DNA from: JAWRCU01 sp033542235
GTDB taxonomy: Bacteria > Pseudomonadota > Alphaproteobacteria > Rhizobiales > Rhizobiaceae
DNA: 64,000 nt
Direction of reading: 5' to 3'
Assembly (NCBI RefSeq): GCF_033542235.1
Contig: NZ_JAWRCU010000002.1
Span: 434,001-498,000, forward strand
This document shows positions 51,067-60,757 of the stretch, in pieces. A program made the translations under genes and the position numbers. The first letter of the stretch is position 1. Each line of letters opens with the position of its first letter. The notes below the pieces were generated by a model. The model worked only from the letters and a program-made list of their open reading frames with translations. It was not told where the DNA came from and did no database searches.

Positions 51067-53496
51067 TCACTGAGCAGCGAAAGTGTTCGAGCTTGTTCCG
51101 AAGTCGCCGATCGTCCGGAAGGAGACGTTGAAACCGACGCTTGTTGTGCTCTCCTGGGTGATCCTGTCCCGGGTCTGGCTATAGGTCATCGAGTAGGAGA
51201 AGCACTCGTCGTCATAGGCGAACCCGGCCGAGTCGCTCGTCACCACGTGCTCCACGAGATCGTAGGTGCCGGAGGCGAAGACGCGCCAATTCTGAAGGAA
51301 CCGCAAGGATCCAGCAAGCGTCGCCTCGTGGCGATCTTGCGGGAAGCCGTAAAGCGGCTGTGCAGCGATGAAAGCGTATTTCGCCGTCAATGCTACAGGC
51401 AAATGCACCAGGCCGGCCTTCAACTCCGTGCGTTCGACATCGAAATTCTGCTCGTTGAAGCGGGCGCTCACCGATGACGATAGGCCGAACGGCGTCGCAA
51501 AACCGACCAGCCCGACATAGTCCGATGTCGGCGTCTGGAGGCCCGAAAAAGCGCCGGCATTCACCAGATCCGGGGCTGCGAACGAGTTTTCCCCTGCCAC
51601 CTGGTAGGACTGGCCGAAGATCGCATTGGTCGTGACGCCGTTGCTGTAGGCGCCGGAATAGCGCACGCCGACATTGACGCGTGTGCCACCTTCGATCCGG
51701 TCATAGCCGGAGAATTTGTCGCGGTCGAAAAGCGAGGAGGCATCGAAGACGAAGCTCTGCGCATCTTCGTTCGGGATGCCGAGCTCACTGACGTCCTGCT
51801 CGTTCGGCCGCGCGAACACTTGCGCCATCGGCTCGATGACATGGGTGGAGTTGACCGATGAGAACAGTACCGGCCACCGCCACTCGAGCCCGGCGGTCGC
51901 CATATAGCGGTAGAATTCCGACCTGACGTCGGCTCCGACTCCAAGTGTCGTCGCGTCGTCCTGGATTGCCGCCAGCGACTGGTCGCTTACGTCCGAATAG
52001 CTTGCGTCGGAGCGCAAGGCGAGCAGCGGAGTGATGACCATGCCGCCCGGAGCGACGATCGATTTCTTCCACTCCGCTTCGGCTGTTACCCGTCCGTTGC
52101 TTCCCTTGATGCCGCGAACACCTGCTATGTTGGTGGCCACGTTCGGGCATGCTATTACGCTCAGGTCTACCGGCTCTGCGCAGATCAGGTCCTGCTCATT
52201 GCGGTTAAGCTGCCTGGCGTTGACATTGACGTTGAGCTCGCCGCCGGCAATCGGCTCGTCCGGCGTATAGGCATAGTCGAAAGTCGGCAGGACCCAGGGC
52301 TGCTTCTCCTGGCGGGCCAACGGGTTGTCGTTGAAATAGATTTCCTGCACGTCGAAGTGCATGGCGCGCAGGTCGAAATAGTTCCTGTCGTTGAGCCCGG
52401 TCAGGAACACCTCGGATTGGTGCACAGCCTGCTCATAACCTCCGATCTGGTACATGTTGGAGAAGTCCTTGTCGGACTGCGCCAACACATCCCAGCCGAA
52501 CGTCCAGCGGGGATTGATGTTGAAGAGGCCTTTCGAGCCGACCATGCCGCGCAGATGGTTGGGATCGCCTGGGCGGCCGGAATCGATCGTATTGACGTCG
52601 AAAGCCTCCGGATCCTGCTGATAGATCCCAGCCGTCTTGAGGCTGTAGAAGCCGTTGTTGAAGCGCTGCCGCCACTCGGCCTGCCCGAGGAAGCCCTGCT
52701 TGCTGTAGTAGCGGCCGGTAACAGTCAGGTCATATGTCGGCGAGAGCGCGAAGTAATAGGGGATGCTCACACCGACGCCGAGGTCGCTCTTGAAGGCGAT
52801 CCCCGGCAGCAGGAAGCCCGATTTGCGTTTGACGGTCGGGTCGGGAACCTCCCAGGCCGGGAAATAGGCGATCGGCAGCCCGAAGAGCTCGAAGCGCGAA
52901 CTCTCGAAACGCACCGTCTTTGCCTTGCCGTCCCAGATGATTTTCTGGGCCTTAACGCGCCAGATCGGCGCCCGATCCGGCTTCTTCTCGCAAGGCGCGC
53001 AGGCGGTATAGACGCCGTTGTTGAAGGTGGTGAGATTGGCACCCTTCCGCTCCGCGCTTTCAGCAGCGAAATAGGTTTTGTCGGTGGTCTCGACCCGTAG
53101 CGCGTTGGCGAAACCGTCGGAGAAGTCGTCGGTGATGTCGATCTCTTCGGAGTAGATCTTGGTGCCGCTGCTGTCGATGATCTGGACGTTGCCGCTCGCG
53201 ACGACACGGCCTGTCTTGCGATCATAGACGACGCGGTTGGCGACGAGCCGGTTACCGCCATAGTCGATCCGTACGCCGCCGACAGCCGTTACCGTGTTCT
53301 TGTCATTGTCATAAACGAGCGTATCTGCCTCGAGCAGCATCTGGGAATTGCTCGGAACCTGGCTCGCGGCAAGGCCTACATCCTGGGCATAGGCATTGTC
53401 GCTCACGGCTTGCGCCAACACGAGCGCAAGCGCGGTTGCGCCGAGCAGGCGCCCCCAGACCGATCGTTTCCGGCCCTCAACCGGCACGATAGCCAC
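51067..53496 (-). CDS. lptD: LPS-assembly protein LptD
   Basis: An 809-residue outer-membrane protein. A signal-like N-terminus (about 1-38) is followed by an OstA/LptA-like periplasmic domain (TVTAVGGVRIDYGGNRLVANRV region) and a long beta-barrel with many aromatic-ended strands. Two cysteines lie near 165-168 (ACAPCEK) and others follow. LptD with LptE inserts lipopolysaccharide into the outer leaflet. It starts at GTG and overlaps the end of lptG (TAGTG). surA follows 89 bases later. Confidence 0.95.
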   Translation of the reverse strand: MAIVPVEGRKRSVWGRLLGATALALVLAQAVSDNAYAQDVGLAASQVPSNSQMLLEADTLVYDNDKNTVTAVGGVRIDYGGNRLVANRVVYDRKTGRVVASGNVQIIDSSGTKIYSEEIDITDDFSDGFANALRVETTDKTYFAAESAERKGANLTTFNNGVYTACAPCEKKPDRAPIWRVKAQKIIWDGKAKTVRFESSRFELFGLPIAYFPAWEVPDPTVKRKSGFLLPGIAFKSDLGVGVSIPYYFALSPTYDLTVTGRYYSKQGFLGQAEWRQRFNNGFYSLKTAGIYQQDPEAFDVNTIDSGRPGDPNHLRGMVGSKGLFNINPRWTFGWDVLAQSDKDFSNMYQIGGYEQAVHQSEVFLTGLNDRNYFDLRAMHFDVQEIYFNDNPLARQEKQPWVLPTFDYAYTPDEPIAGGELNVNVNARQLNRNEQDLICAEPVDLSVIACPNVATNIAGVRGIKGSNGRVTAEAEWKKSIVAPGGMVITPLLALRSDASYSDVSDQSLAAIQDDATTLGVGADVRSEFYRYMATAGLEWRWPVLFSSVNSTHVIEPMAQVFARPNEQDVSELGIPNEDAQSFVFDASSLFDRDKFSGYDRIEGGTRVNVGVRYSGAYSNGVTTNAIFGQSYQVAGENSFAAPDLVNAGAFSGLQTPTSDYVGLVGFATPFGLSSSVSARFNEQNFDVERTELKAGLVHLPVALTAKYAFIAAQPLYGFPQDRHEATLAGSLRFLQNWRVFASGTYDLVEHVVTSDSAGFAYDDECFSYSMTYSQTRDRITQESTTSVGFNVSFRTIGDFGTSSNTFAAQ

Positions 53497-54581
53497 TAGC
53501 CGTCTTCCCTATACAAAAGGAACGTCACCCCGAAAAACATAGCAACCACAACAGGAATCCATGCCGCAACGACAGGTGGCACGATCCCGGCGGTCCCGAA
53601 TGCCTTTACCAAAACCGATACGACATAAAGCAGAAAGCCAGCGAGGACGCCACCCAGAATCATCGTTGCCGACTGGCCCATTCGCGCAAACCGCATGGAA
53701 ACCGTCGCAGCGATCAACGTCATTGCGACCAGCAGCATCGGCAGCGCGATGAGCGAGTGGAACTGCATGCCGAAGCCGTTGGCATTGAGTCCGAACGACC
53801 ACGCCGCCCGCATTTTCGCTGGCAGCTCGAAAAACGGGATCGTTTCAGGCCGCGCGAGCTTCTGCTCAACATATTCCGGCTTGAGGTTGGTCTTGATCTC
53901 CGTCTGCCCGACTCTCTCGGGAGCATCGCCGCTGCGCTGCAGCGTCGCGCCGTCGACGACCCACTTCCCTTCCGCGAGATTCGCCTGGCGGGCATCGATT
54001 CGCTGGATGATATCACCGGAATCATCAATCTGCAGAAAAGTGACTTGATTGAGTTGCAGGCCGCGCTTCGCAGTGCTCTTCGCGCCGATGATGGTGACGC
54101 CGTCCTGGTCGCGCTGCCTGATCCAAGGGGCGCGTGCATCAACATTGTTCCCTTCATCACCTGAGAAGGACGCTTCCAGCTGTTGCGCCCAGGTCAGGGC
54201 ATGTGCGCCGACCGGGTTGAAGATTGTCACGGCGACGACGCCGACCAGAAAGCTACCCAGGCATAGTGGTGCGAGAAACTGCCAGGCCGACACTCCCGCC
54301 GAGCGGGCGACCACAAGCTCGTAACGCCGGTTGAGCGCCATCAGCGTGGCAATCGCCGCGAAGAGAACGATGAAGGGAATGGCCGTCTGGGCGATGAGCG
54401 GCACGTGAAGCGCCGAAACGAGCAGGCCGGCACCTACCGTATAGTTGGGCAGGGTCGACTTGAAGCGCGACATCTCGGTGAAGTCGACGAGATAGGCAAT
54501 CAGGCACAGGCCTATAAAAAACTGAACGAACGTCGCGACGTATCGCCTGAAAAAATAAGCAAAAAGGGTGCGCCCGATCAT
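53496..54581 (-). CDS. lptG: LPS export permease LptG
   Basis: A 361-residue inner-membrane protein of the YjgP/YjgQ family with about six helices, three on each side of a periplasmic jellyroll domain. The MIGRTLFAYFFRRYVATF opening is the family norm. With LptF and the LptB ATPase it extracts LPS from the inner membrane. I use the ATG at 54581, which overlaps the lptF stop by four bases. The frame upstream of it runs through lptF in another frame without support. Confidence 0.95.
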   Translation of the reverse strand: MIGRTLFAYFFRRYVATFVQFFIGLCLIAYLVDFTEMSRFKSTLPNYTVGAGLLVSALHVPLIAQTAIPFIVLFAAIATLMALNRRYELVVARSAGVSAWQFLAPLCLGSFLVGVVAVTIFNPVGAHALTWAQQLEASFSGDEGNNVDARAPWIRQRDQDGVTIIGAKSTAKRGLQLNQVTFLQIDDSGDIIQRIDARQANLAEGKWVVDGATLQRSGDAPERVGQTEIKTNLKPEYVEQKLARPETIPFFELPAKMRAAWSFGLNANGFGMQFHSLIALPMLLVAMTLIAATVSMRFARMGQSATMILGGVLAGFLLYVVSVLVKAFGTAGIVPPVVAAWIPVVVAMFFGVTFLLYREDG

Positions 54582-55786
54582 TGCGATCCCCCTCCGCCGG
54601 GCGACTGCAGCGCGCCGCCGTAGCGCAGGTTTGCCCACGCGCGCGTGATGGCGGCGGCGAGCGCGCTGGCACGATCGACCCAGGACTGAGGGAAGCGCAC
54701 GGACTTGTCCATGAAAAGCAGCGTCGAGAACACCACGACCGAGCCGACGGGGACCGCGAAATTGAGGAATGCGTAGAGCGGGTTTGTGCCGGAAACGTTG
54801 ACAAGGAAAAAGCCCATGCCCCTGACAGCGAGCGCCACTCCCGCGCCGGCCGTGAGGCTCCACAGCCGTTCCTGCCGGTTGGATCGAGCACCGACGGCGA
54901 AGTAGATGGCGATCGTGCCGTAGACCAAGGGATACAGCCAGTCCGAGAAGCGCCGATATATTTCGCTGCGGATCTCGTCAGGCTCGTTGCGCAGGAAGAA
55001 GTCGTCCGTACGCGGAGCGAACAGGAGGAAGGCCGTGCTGCGCTCTTTCGGCGAGTAATTCCTTCCGGTCGTGGTTGCGCCGAACTGGTTGAGATCGAGC
55101 AGGTAGGACTCGAAGCTGATCACCGAAAGCTCGTTGTTGGCCGTGTTACGGCGCTGTACCTCTCCGTCTGCCAACACGAGCACATCACCGCCCGGCAGAC
55201 GCTGAATGGCGCCGCGCTTCGCATAATAGACGAGATCGGTCTCGGGTTTGCGCGAATCGGCGATGAAAATACCGGCGAAATCGCCGGAAGCGGTCTGGTC
55301 GGCGATCTGGATGTAGAGGTTCGGCCCTATCTCCTGGAACGTGCCGGACTGCACGGCAAAGCGAATGAGATCGGCGCTCGCTTTGGTGACGATCTCCCGC
55401 TTGTTCTGCTGCGCCCAGGGCTCGACGAAATGGCTGAGCCCCAGCGACACCAGCGACATCAGGATGGCGAGATAGATGATCGGTTTCGTCTGGATCGACC
55501 GCGAACCGCCGGCCGCCTCGATCACTGCCAGCTCCGAATCGGAGTTCATGCCGTTCAGCGTCTGGCTGGCGCCGATATAGAGTGCGAAGGGCATTACCAG
55601 ATTGGTCATGGGCGGGATCAGCGTCCCGGCAAGCGCGAAGAACGTCAGTAAAGCCTGACCCGAGGCAGTGAGCAGGTTGACGTAGAGCAGCACCTGAGTG
55701 ACGAGCACCATCAGCGTTGTCGCCGACAACGTCAGCAGCGACAGCACGAGCGTGCGCCGAAAGATGTACCGTTCGAGCAGCTTCAT
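54578..55786 (-). CDS. lptF: LPS export permease LptF
   Basis: A 402-residue partner of LptG in the YjgP/YjgQ family. The start MKLLERYIFRRTL and the TLIPPMTNLVMPFALYIG block are typical. Helices at the two ends flank a periplasmic domain. It is the first gene of the lptF-lptG-lptD-surA-pdxA-rsmA run, divergent from pepA. I choose the ATG at 55786. A frame 74 codons longer exists upstream without family resemblance. The downstream genes overlap, so the three lpt proteins are probably made together. Confidence 0.95.
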   Translation of the reverse strand: MKLLERYIFRRTLVLSLLTLSATTLMVLVTQVLLYVNLLTASGQALLTFFALAGTLIPPMTNLVMPFALYIGASQTLNGMNSDSELAVIEAAGGSRSIQTKPIIYLAILMSLVSLGLSHFVEPWAQQNKREIVTKASADLIRFAVQSGTFQEIGPNLYIQIADQTASGDFAGIFIADSRKPETDLVYYAKRGAIQRLPGGDVLVLADGEVQRRNTANNELSVISFESYLLDLNQFGATTTGRNYSPKERSTAFLLFAPRTDDFFLRNEPDEIRSEIYRRFSDWLYPLVYGTIAIYFAVGARSNRQERLWSLTAGAGVALAVRGMGFFLVNVSGTNPLYAFLNFAVPVGSVVVFSTLLFMDKSVRFPQSWVDRASALAAAITRAWANLRYGGALQSPGGGGSQ

Positions 55787-56161
55787 CGTGCTTTCAAGGA
55801 GAGAACGCCTGTCCCGATAACGCGAACGCGTGCGTCGCTTCGGACGCACCGCACGATCATAGCCATCCCAGAGGCGGCATGGAACGCCGGAATGGCTAAA
55901 ATTGCTGCAATAAACATGGTTAACATTCGAATCGATCCAGCGCCCGGCAATTCCTATCGTTCCAACAGCTTGCCCGAGTCTATCCGGCGGGCGACCAGCC
56001 CTGTGCAATTGGATGCTGCGCTGCGGAAATGCAACTACGATTCAGCATACGGTCGGCTTGCACTCATTTGATCCTGCTTTAAGACGAAGGCTGGCCCTTG
56101 CCTTTGCCGGCGAAAGCAAGATGATCGCGCGCCCACGACCGTAATTTCCCTCGGAGTTCAA
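55787..56161. other. Divergent lptF/pepA intergenic region (375 bases)
   Basis: No supported gene. It should hold promoters for both directions. A hairpin with 7-base arms and a six-base loop, GTGCGTC-GCTTCG-GACGCAC, sits at 55830-55849 in the lptF leader. The middle is AT-richer (around 55905-55930). Confidence 0.5.
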
Positions 56162-57655
56162 ATGCCCAGTACAGTTGAAATCACCTTCACGCGTAGCGCC
56201 AAGCCGGGCGACGGACTCGCAGTGCTTCTGGCTGCAGCCGGCGCCGAGTTCGCAGCCGCTGCAGAGCAGGCCGATCCTGGCAAGGTGATCGATAAGGCGG
56301 TCAAGGTGTCTGGTTTCTCCGGAAAGGCGCTCGCGACGCTCGACCTCATCGCGCCGGCTGGCTCGACCTTCGACCGCATACTGGCTGTCGGTCTCGGCGA
56401 GGCTTCGGCCGCCAATGCCCAGACCTGGCTAAAACTGGGCGGCACGATCCAGAGCCAGCTGCGGAAAACGCCGAAGGTCACGGTCTATCTGGATGCGCCG
56501 GGTTTCGAGATCGGTGGCAGTGAGGCTGCAGGCGTCGCGCTCGGCATCCTTCTGCGCGCCTATCGCTTCGACAAATATCGCACGAAAAAGAGCGATTCCG
56601 AAAACGGCGACGAAGTCGAGAAGGTCAAGGTGACGATCATGACCGCGGCCGCAACCGCAGCGAAGAAAGCCTTCGCCGAGGCCGAGGCGGTCGCCTCCGG
56701 CGTCACCTTTGCGCGGGACCTCGTCAATGAGCCCGCCAACATGCTCGGGCCGATCGAGTTCGCGGCCCGCGCCAAGGAGCTCGAAGCGCTTGGCGTCACC
56801 GTCGAGGTGCTGACCGAGAAGGAGATGAAGAAGCTCGGCATGGGCGCGCTGCTTGGCGTCGCGCAAGGCTCCCCCCGCTCGCCCCGGCTCGTCGTCATGC
56901 GCTGGAACGGAGGCAAGCCCAAGGACAAGCCCATAGCTTTTGTCGGCAAAGGCGTCGTCTTCGATTCGGGTGGCATTTCGATGAAGCCGGCGCAGGGCAT
57001 GGAGGACATGAAGGGAGATATGGGCGGCGCTGCCGCCGTCACCGGGCTCATGCGCGTGCTTGCGGGGCGCAAGGCAAAGGTCAATGCGGTCGGCGTGATC
57101 GGGCTTGTCGAGAACATGGTTGACGGCAATGCCCAACGGCCGGGCGACATCGTCACTTCGATGTCGGGTCAGACGATCGAGGTGCTCAATACCGACGCCG
57201 AGGGCCGCCTGGTGTTGGCCGATGCGCTCTGGTATGTGAACGATCGCTTCCAGCCGAAATTCATGGTCAACCTGGCGACACTGACCGGCGCCATCATGGT
57301 TGCGCTCGGCAACCAGCATGCCGGCCTGTTCTCCAACAGTGACGAACTGGCCGAAAGGTTGACCGCCGCAGGTATTGCGACTGCTGAAAAGCTCTGGCGC
57401 ATGCCTCTCGGGCCGGAATACGACAAGCTGATCGATTCCAAGAATGCCGATATGAAGAACATCGGCGGACGCCAGGGCGGGGCGATTACCGCGGCGCAGT
57501 TCCTGCAGCGTTTCGTCAAGGACACGCCTTGGGCACATCTCGATATTGCGGGCACCGCGATGGGGTCGCCTTCCTCCGAGATCAACCAGTCTTGGGGCTC
57601 GGGTTTCGGCGTGCGCCTGCTCGACCAGCTCGTCCGTGATCACTACGAGGGCTAG
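56162..57655 (+). CDS. pepA: Leucyl aminopeptidase
   Basis: A 497-residue M17 metallopeptidase that forms hexamers and frees N-terminal residues from peptides. The catalytic domain has VGKGVVFDSGGISMKP (262-277) and the signature NTDAEGRL (343-350), with metal ligands Lys, Asp and Glu in these blocks. In some bacteria PepA also binds DNA. That is not evident here. Its stop codon lies in a repeat fragment, and holC follows 30 bases later. Confidence 0.97.
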   Translation: MPSTVEITFTRSAKPGDGLAVLLAAAGAEFAAAAEQADPGKVIDKAVKVSGFSGKALATLDLIAPAGSTFDRILAVGLGEASAANAQTWLKLGGTIQSQLRKTPKVTVYLDAPGFEIGGSEAAGVALGILLRAYRFDKYRTKKSDSENGDEVEKVKVTIMTAAATAAKKAFAEAEAVASGVTFARDLVNEPANMLGPIEFAARAKELEALGVTVEVLTEKEMKKLGMGALLGVAQGSPRSPRLVVMRWNGGKPKDKPIAFVGKGVVFDSGGISMKPAQGMEDMKGDMGGAAAVTGLMRVLAGRKAKVNAVGVIGLVENMVDGNAQRPGDIVTSMSGQTIEVLNTDAEGRLVLADALWYVNDRFQPKFMVNLATLTGAIMVALGNQHAGLFSNSDELAERLTAAGIATAEKLWRMPLGPEYDKLIDSKNADMKNIGGRQGGAITAAQFLQRFVKDTPWAHLDIAGTAMGSPSSEINQSWGSGFGVRLLDQLVRDHYEG

Positions 57656-57684
57656 AGCAATTCCAGGAAAGGTGGAAAGGCTCT
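57652..57684. repeat. Fragment of a rhizobial intergenic repeat
   Basis: CTAGAGCAATTCCAGGAAAG and the following GTGGAAAGGCTCT resemble one end of a known rhizobial intergenic element. It overlaps the pepA stop and supplies the GGAAAGG ribosome site (57674-57680) for holC. Confidence 0.5.
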
Positions 57685-57685
57685 G

Positions 57686-58135
57686 ATGGCGGAAGTCCTG
57701 TTCTACCACCTGACGGAATCAACGCTCGAGGATGCGCTGCCGGGCCTCCTCGAGCGGAGCCTGCAGCGCGGCTGGAAGGCAGTGGTGCAGACCGGCACCG
57801 AGGAACGACGCGATGCGCTCGACACGCATCTGTGGACGTTTCGCGACGATTCGTTCCTGGCCCATGGGACTGACCGTGAGGCTCACCCTTCTGACCAGCC
57901 GGTCCTCCTGACCACGGGGCAGGGCAACGGCAACGATGCCGAGATCCGTTTCGTCGTCGACGGCGCCGAGCCGCCGGGCCTTGACGACTATCAGCGCGCG
58001 GTATTCCTGTTCGATGGCCACGACCAGGCACAGGTGGAGAGCGCACGGGAGCAGTGGAAGAAGCTCAAGGCGCAAAATCACGAGGTCACGTACTGGCAAC
58101 AGACTCCGGATCGCCGCTGGGAGCGGAAGGCGTGA
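57686..58135 (+). CDS. holC: DNA polymerase III chi subunit
   Basis: A 149-residue protein. MAEVLFYHLTESTLEDALP, LPGLLERSLQRGWKAVVQ and LWTFRDDSFLAHG match alphaproteobacterial HolC. The chi subunit links the clamp loader to single-strand binding protein. The family is short and poorly conserved, but the position after pepA is conserved, which supports the call. It is convergent with the ABC-F gene. Confidence 0.92.
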   Translation: MAEVLFYHLTESTLEDALPGLLERSLQRGWKAVVQTGTEERRDALDTHLWTFRDDSFLAHGTDREAHPSDQPVLLTTGQGNGNDAEIRFVVDGAEPPGLDDYQRAVFLFDGHDQAQVESAREQWKKLKAQNHEVTYWQQTPDRRWERKA

Positions 58136-58228
58136 GGCCGACGCCTGAGACCGGCGGCGACAAGCAGGCACATCAGGCGGCCGTCGCATTCCTGGTTCCT
58201 GCTCGGGCCGGCGCTCGGGTGGGGGGCC

Positions 58229-60106
58229 TTACCCTTCGATCCCGGCCTCGTATTCTTCCGACAGCCTCAGCCAGCGATCCTCATGGCCGGCGAGCGTGCC
58301 GCCGAGTTCCGCGCGCTCCTTGGCAAGCCGTGTGGCGCCGATCGGATCCTTTTCGTAGAGAGCTGGATTGGCAAGCTCATCCTCGATCGTGTCGATGCGC
58401 TTGCGGAGCCGATCGATCAGCGCCTCGGTCGCCTTGATCTCTTTGGCAAGGGGCTCGAGTGCGGCTCGCCGCTGTGCAGCTTCGCGCCGCCGCTCCGCCT
58501 TGGATGCCTTCTCCGCCTCGCGCCGCTCCTTACGGTCGGCCGCATTGCCGACGATCTCCTGCCGATAATCAGAGAGGTCGCCCTCATAAGGCTGCACCAT
58601 TCCGTCCTTTACCAGCCAGAGGCGATCTGCCGTCGCTTCGATGAGGTGCCGGTCGTGCGAGACCACGATCACGGCGCCGGGGAAGTCGTTCAGCGCTTCG
58701 ATCAGCGATTCGCGCGAGTCGATGTCGAGATGGTTGGTCGGCTCGTCCAGGATGAAAAGGTTCGGCCCTTCGAAGGCTGCAAGTCCCATCAACAGCCGCG
58801 CCTTCTCCCCGCCGGACAGGTCTTTGGCCGCCGTGTTCATCTTCTCGGTCGCAAGCCCGAACTGCGCGACGCGCGAGCGCACCTTTGCCTCGGGCGCGTC
58901 CGGCATCAGCCGGCGCACATGCTCGTAGGCGTTTTCCTCGGGCCTCAGATCATCGAGCTGGTGCTGCGCGAAGATCGCCACCTTGAGCTGAGGCGCGACC
59001 GTCATTGTGCCCTGTTCCAGCTTGAGCCGGCCCGCCAGTAGCTTGGCAAAGGTCGATTTGCCGTTACCGTTTGCGCCGAGCAGGGCGATGCGGTCGTCAT
59101 TGTCGATCCGAAGCGTCAGCTGCCTGAGCACCGGCTTGCCGGGCTGGTATCCCACCGCTCCGCCATGCAGCGCGATGATCGGCGAGGCGACGGTTTTTGC
59201 CGGCTCCGGGAAGCTGAACGGCCTGACCGTACCTTCGACCACGGCCGCAATCGGCTTCATGCGCTCCAGCGCCTTGATGCGCGACTGGGCCTGGCGCGCC
59301 TTCGAAGCCTTGTAGCGGAAGCGCTCGACGAAGGCTTCCATGTGCTTGCGCGCCGCTTCCTGCTTGATCCTGTTCTTCTCCTGCAGCGCGAGCTGCTCCG
59401 AGCGCTGTCGCTCGAACTGGTCGTAGCCGCCCCGCCAGAAGGTGAGCTTCTGCTGGTCGAGATGCACGATCGAGTTCACCGCTCGATTGAGCAGGTCGCG
59501 GTCGTGGGAGATGAGGAGCACGGTGTGCGGATAGCGCGCGACATAGTTCTCCAGCCACAGCGTGCCTTCAAGGTCGAGATAATTGGTCGGCTCGTCGAGC
59601 AGGAGCAGGTCAGGTTGGGCGAACAGCACCGAAGCCAGCGCCACGCGCATGCGCCAGCCGCCCGAAAAGGACGAGGCCGGCCGCTTCTGCGCCTCGGTGT
59701 CGAAGCCTAGGCCGGCAAGAATGGTCGCTGCTCGTGCTTCCGCCGAATGCGCGTCGATGTCGGCGAGCCGCATGTGGATCTCGGCGATGCGGTGGGCGTC
59801 TGTCGCCGTCATCTCCTCGGTGAGCAGCGCCTGCCGTTCCGTATCCGCTTTGAGCACGATCTCGATCAGCGGCTCCTCGGTCCCGGGCGCTTCCTGGGCA
59901 ACCTGGCCGATCCGGACGTTCTTCGGCAGGCCGATCGAGCCCGTCTCGGCTGCGATCTCGCCGCTGATGGCCTTGAACAATGTGGTCTTGCCGGTCCCGT
60001 TGCGGCCGACCAGCCCCGCCTTCGAGCCCGAAGGCAAGGTGAGCGAAGCATGATCGAGCAGCAGCCGCCCGGCAATGCGCAGCGAAAGGTCGTTGATAAT
60101 GAGCAT
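58229..60106 (-). CDS. ABC-F family ATPase
   Basis: A 625-residue soluble protein with two ABC domains and no membrane part. The first has Walker A GRNGTGKTT, signature FSGGWRMR and Walker B LLLDEPTNYLDLEG. The second has GANGNGKST, LSGGEKAR and FILDEPTNHLD. A linker of charged helices joins them, and a C-terminal coiled coil (about 540-600) is present. ABC-F proteins act on the ribosome, for example to relieve stalling. The subfamily (Uup-, EttA- or YheS-like) is not certain, though the C-terminal coiled coil suggests Uup- or YheS-type. Confidence 0.93.
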   Translation of the reverse strand: MLIINDLSLRIAGRLLLDHASLTLPSGSKAGLVGRNGTGKTTLFKAISGEIAAETGSIGLPKNVRIGQVAQEAPGTEEPLIEIVLKADTERQALLTEEMTATDAHRIAEIHMRLADIDAHSAEARAATILAGLGFDTEAQKRPASSFSGGWRMRVALASVLFAQPDLLLLDEPTNYLDLEGTLWLENYVARYPHTVLLISHDRDLLNRAVNSIVHLDQQKLTFWRGGYDQFERQRSEQLALQEKNRIKQEAARKHMEAFVERFRYKASKARQAQSRIKALERMKPIAAVVEGTVRPFSFPEPAKTVASPIIALHGGAVGYQPGKPVLRQLTLRIDNDDRIALLGANGNGKSTFAKLLAGRLKLEQGTMTVAPQLKVAIFAQHQLDDLRPEENAYEHVRRLMPDAPEAKVRSRVAQFGLATEKMNTAAKDLSGGEKARLLMGLAAFEGPNLFILDEPTNHLDIDSRESLIEALNDFPGAVIVVSHDRHLIEATADRLWLVKDGMVQPYEGDLSDYRQEIVGNAADRKERREAEKASKAERRREAAQRRAALEPLAKEIKATEALIDRLRKRIDTIEDELANPALYEKDPIGATRLAKERAELGGTLAGHEDRWLRLSEEYEAGIEG

Positions 60107-60159
60107 GGCGCGGGGTTAATGGCCGAGAGGCTGCGGGATGGCAAGGGTAGGGGGAGAAG

Positions 60160-60672
60160 TCAACCAAACGCCCGCCCATCCTCCGTGCGCTGGAACGCCA
60201 CGAGGTCGAGCACGACCGAAGGCCTGCCGAGTGCAGTCAAAATCATGTGAGCTTGGCCGCGGTGGTGCGCCTGATGGTTGAAGACATGGTCGAGAGCGGG
60301 CGCGAGCCGCTGCGAATGGGTGCTCATGTCGGAAAGCCGGGTGTAGGTAAACCGTCCCGAAATGTCCTTTTCCTTGAGCGACCCAACCCACTTAAGAATG
60401 CGTTGGTCCTCGGCCTCGCGTGCAGCGCGCAGCTTTGCGAAATCGCGAAACAGGATGGCGTCGAGTGCGGCCGGCGCATCGCCTTCGCCGGTGAAGCGTT
60501 TCATCCAGACGCGATCGGCGACGAGCAGATGGTTGAGCGTGCCCAGCATGGACCTGAAGAAGGCGCCCATGTCCCGCTCGAACTCGTCCGCCGACAGTTC
60601 TGCCGCTGCATCGTAAATGCGGCCGTTCGCCCATTTGTTGTAGGCGGCGAACATCTGGAAATGCTGCTTCAT
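60160..60672 (-). CDS. DinB family protein
   Basis: A 170-residue four-helix-bundle protein. The opening FAAYNKWANGRIYDAAAEL, the HLLVADRVWMKRF segment with its His, and the later HVFNHQAHHRGQAH block are the DinB metal-site pattern, with three histidines in typical positions. DinB proteins (named after B. subtilis damage-inducible genes, unrelated to the DinB polymerase) include thiol transferases, and the role here is unknown. It lies upstream of the ABC-F gene on the same strand, 53 bases away. Confidence 0.92.
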   Translation of the reverse strand: MKQHFQMFAAYNKWANGRIYDAAAELSADEFERDMGAFFRSMLGTLNHLLVADRVWMKRFTGEGDAPAALDAILFRDFAKLRAAREAEDQRILKWVGSLKEKDISGRFTYTRLSDMSTHSQRLAPALDHVFNHQAHHRGQAHMILTALGRPSVVLDLVAFQRTEDGRAFG

Positions 60673-60757
60673 CCTCTTCCTCGATTTCGTGGCCGCTCAG
60701 ATCCTCAGGCCGCCTGGCGGCGGTCACTGGACGAACCGAATTCGGGGCCCAAGCCTC

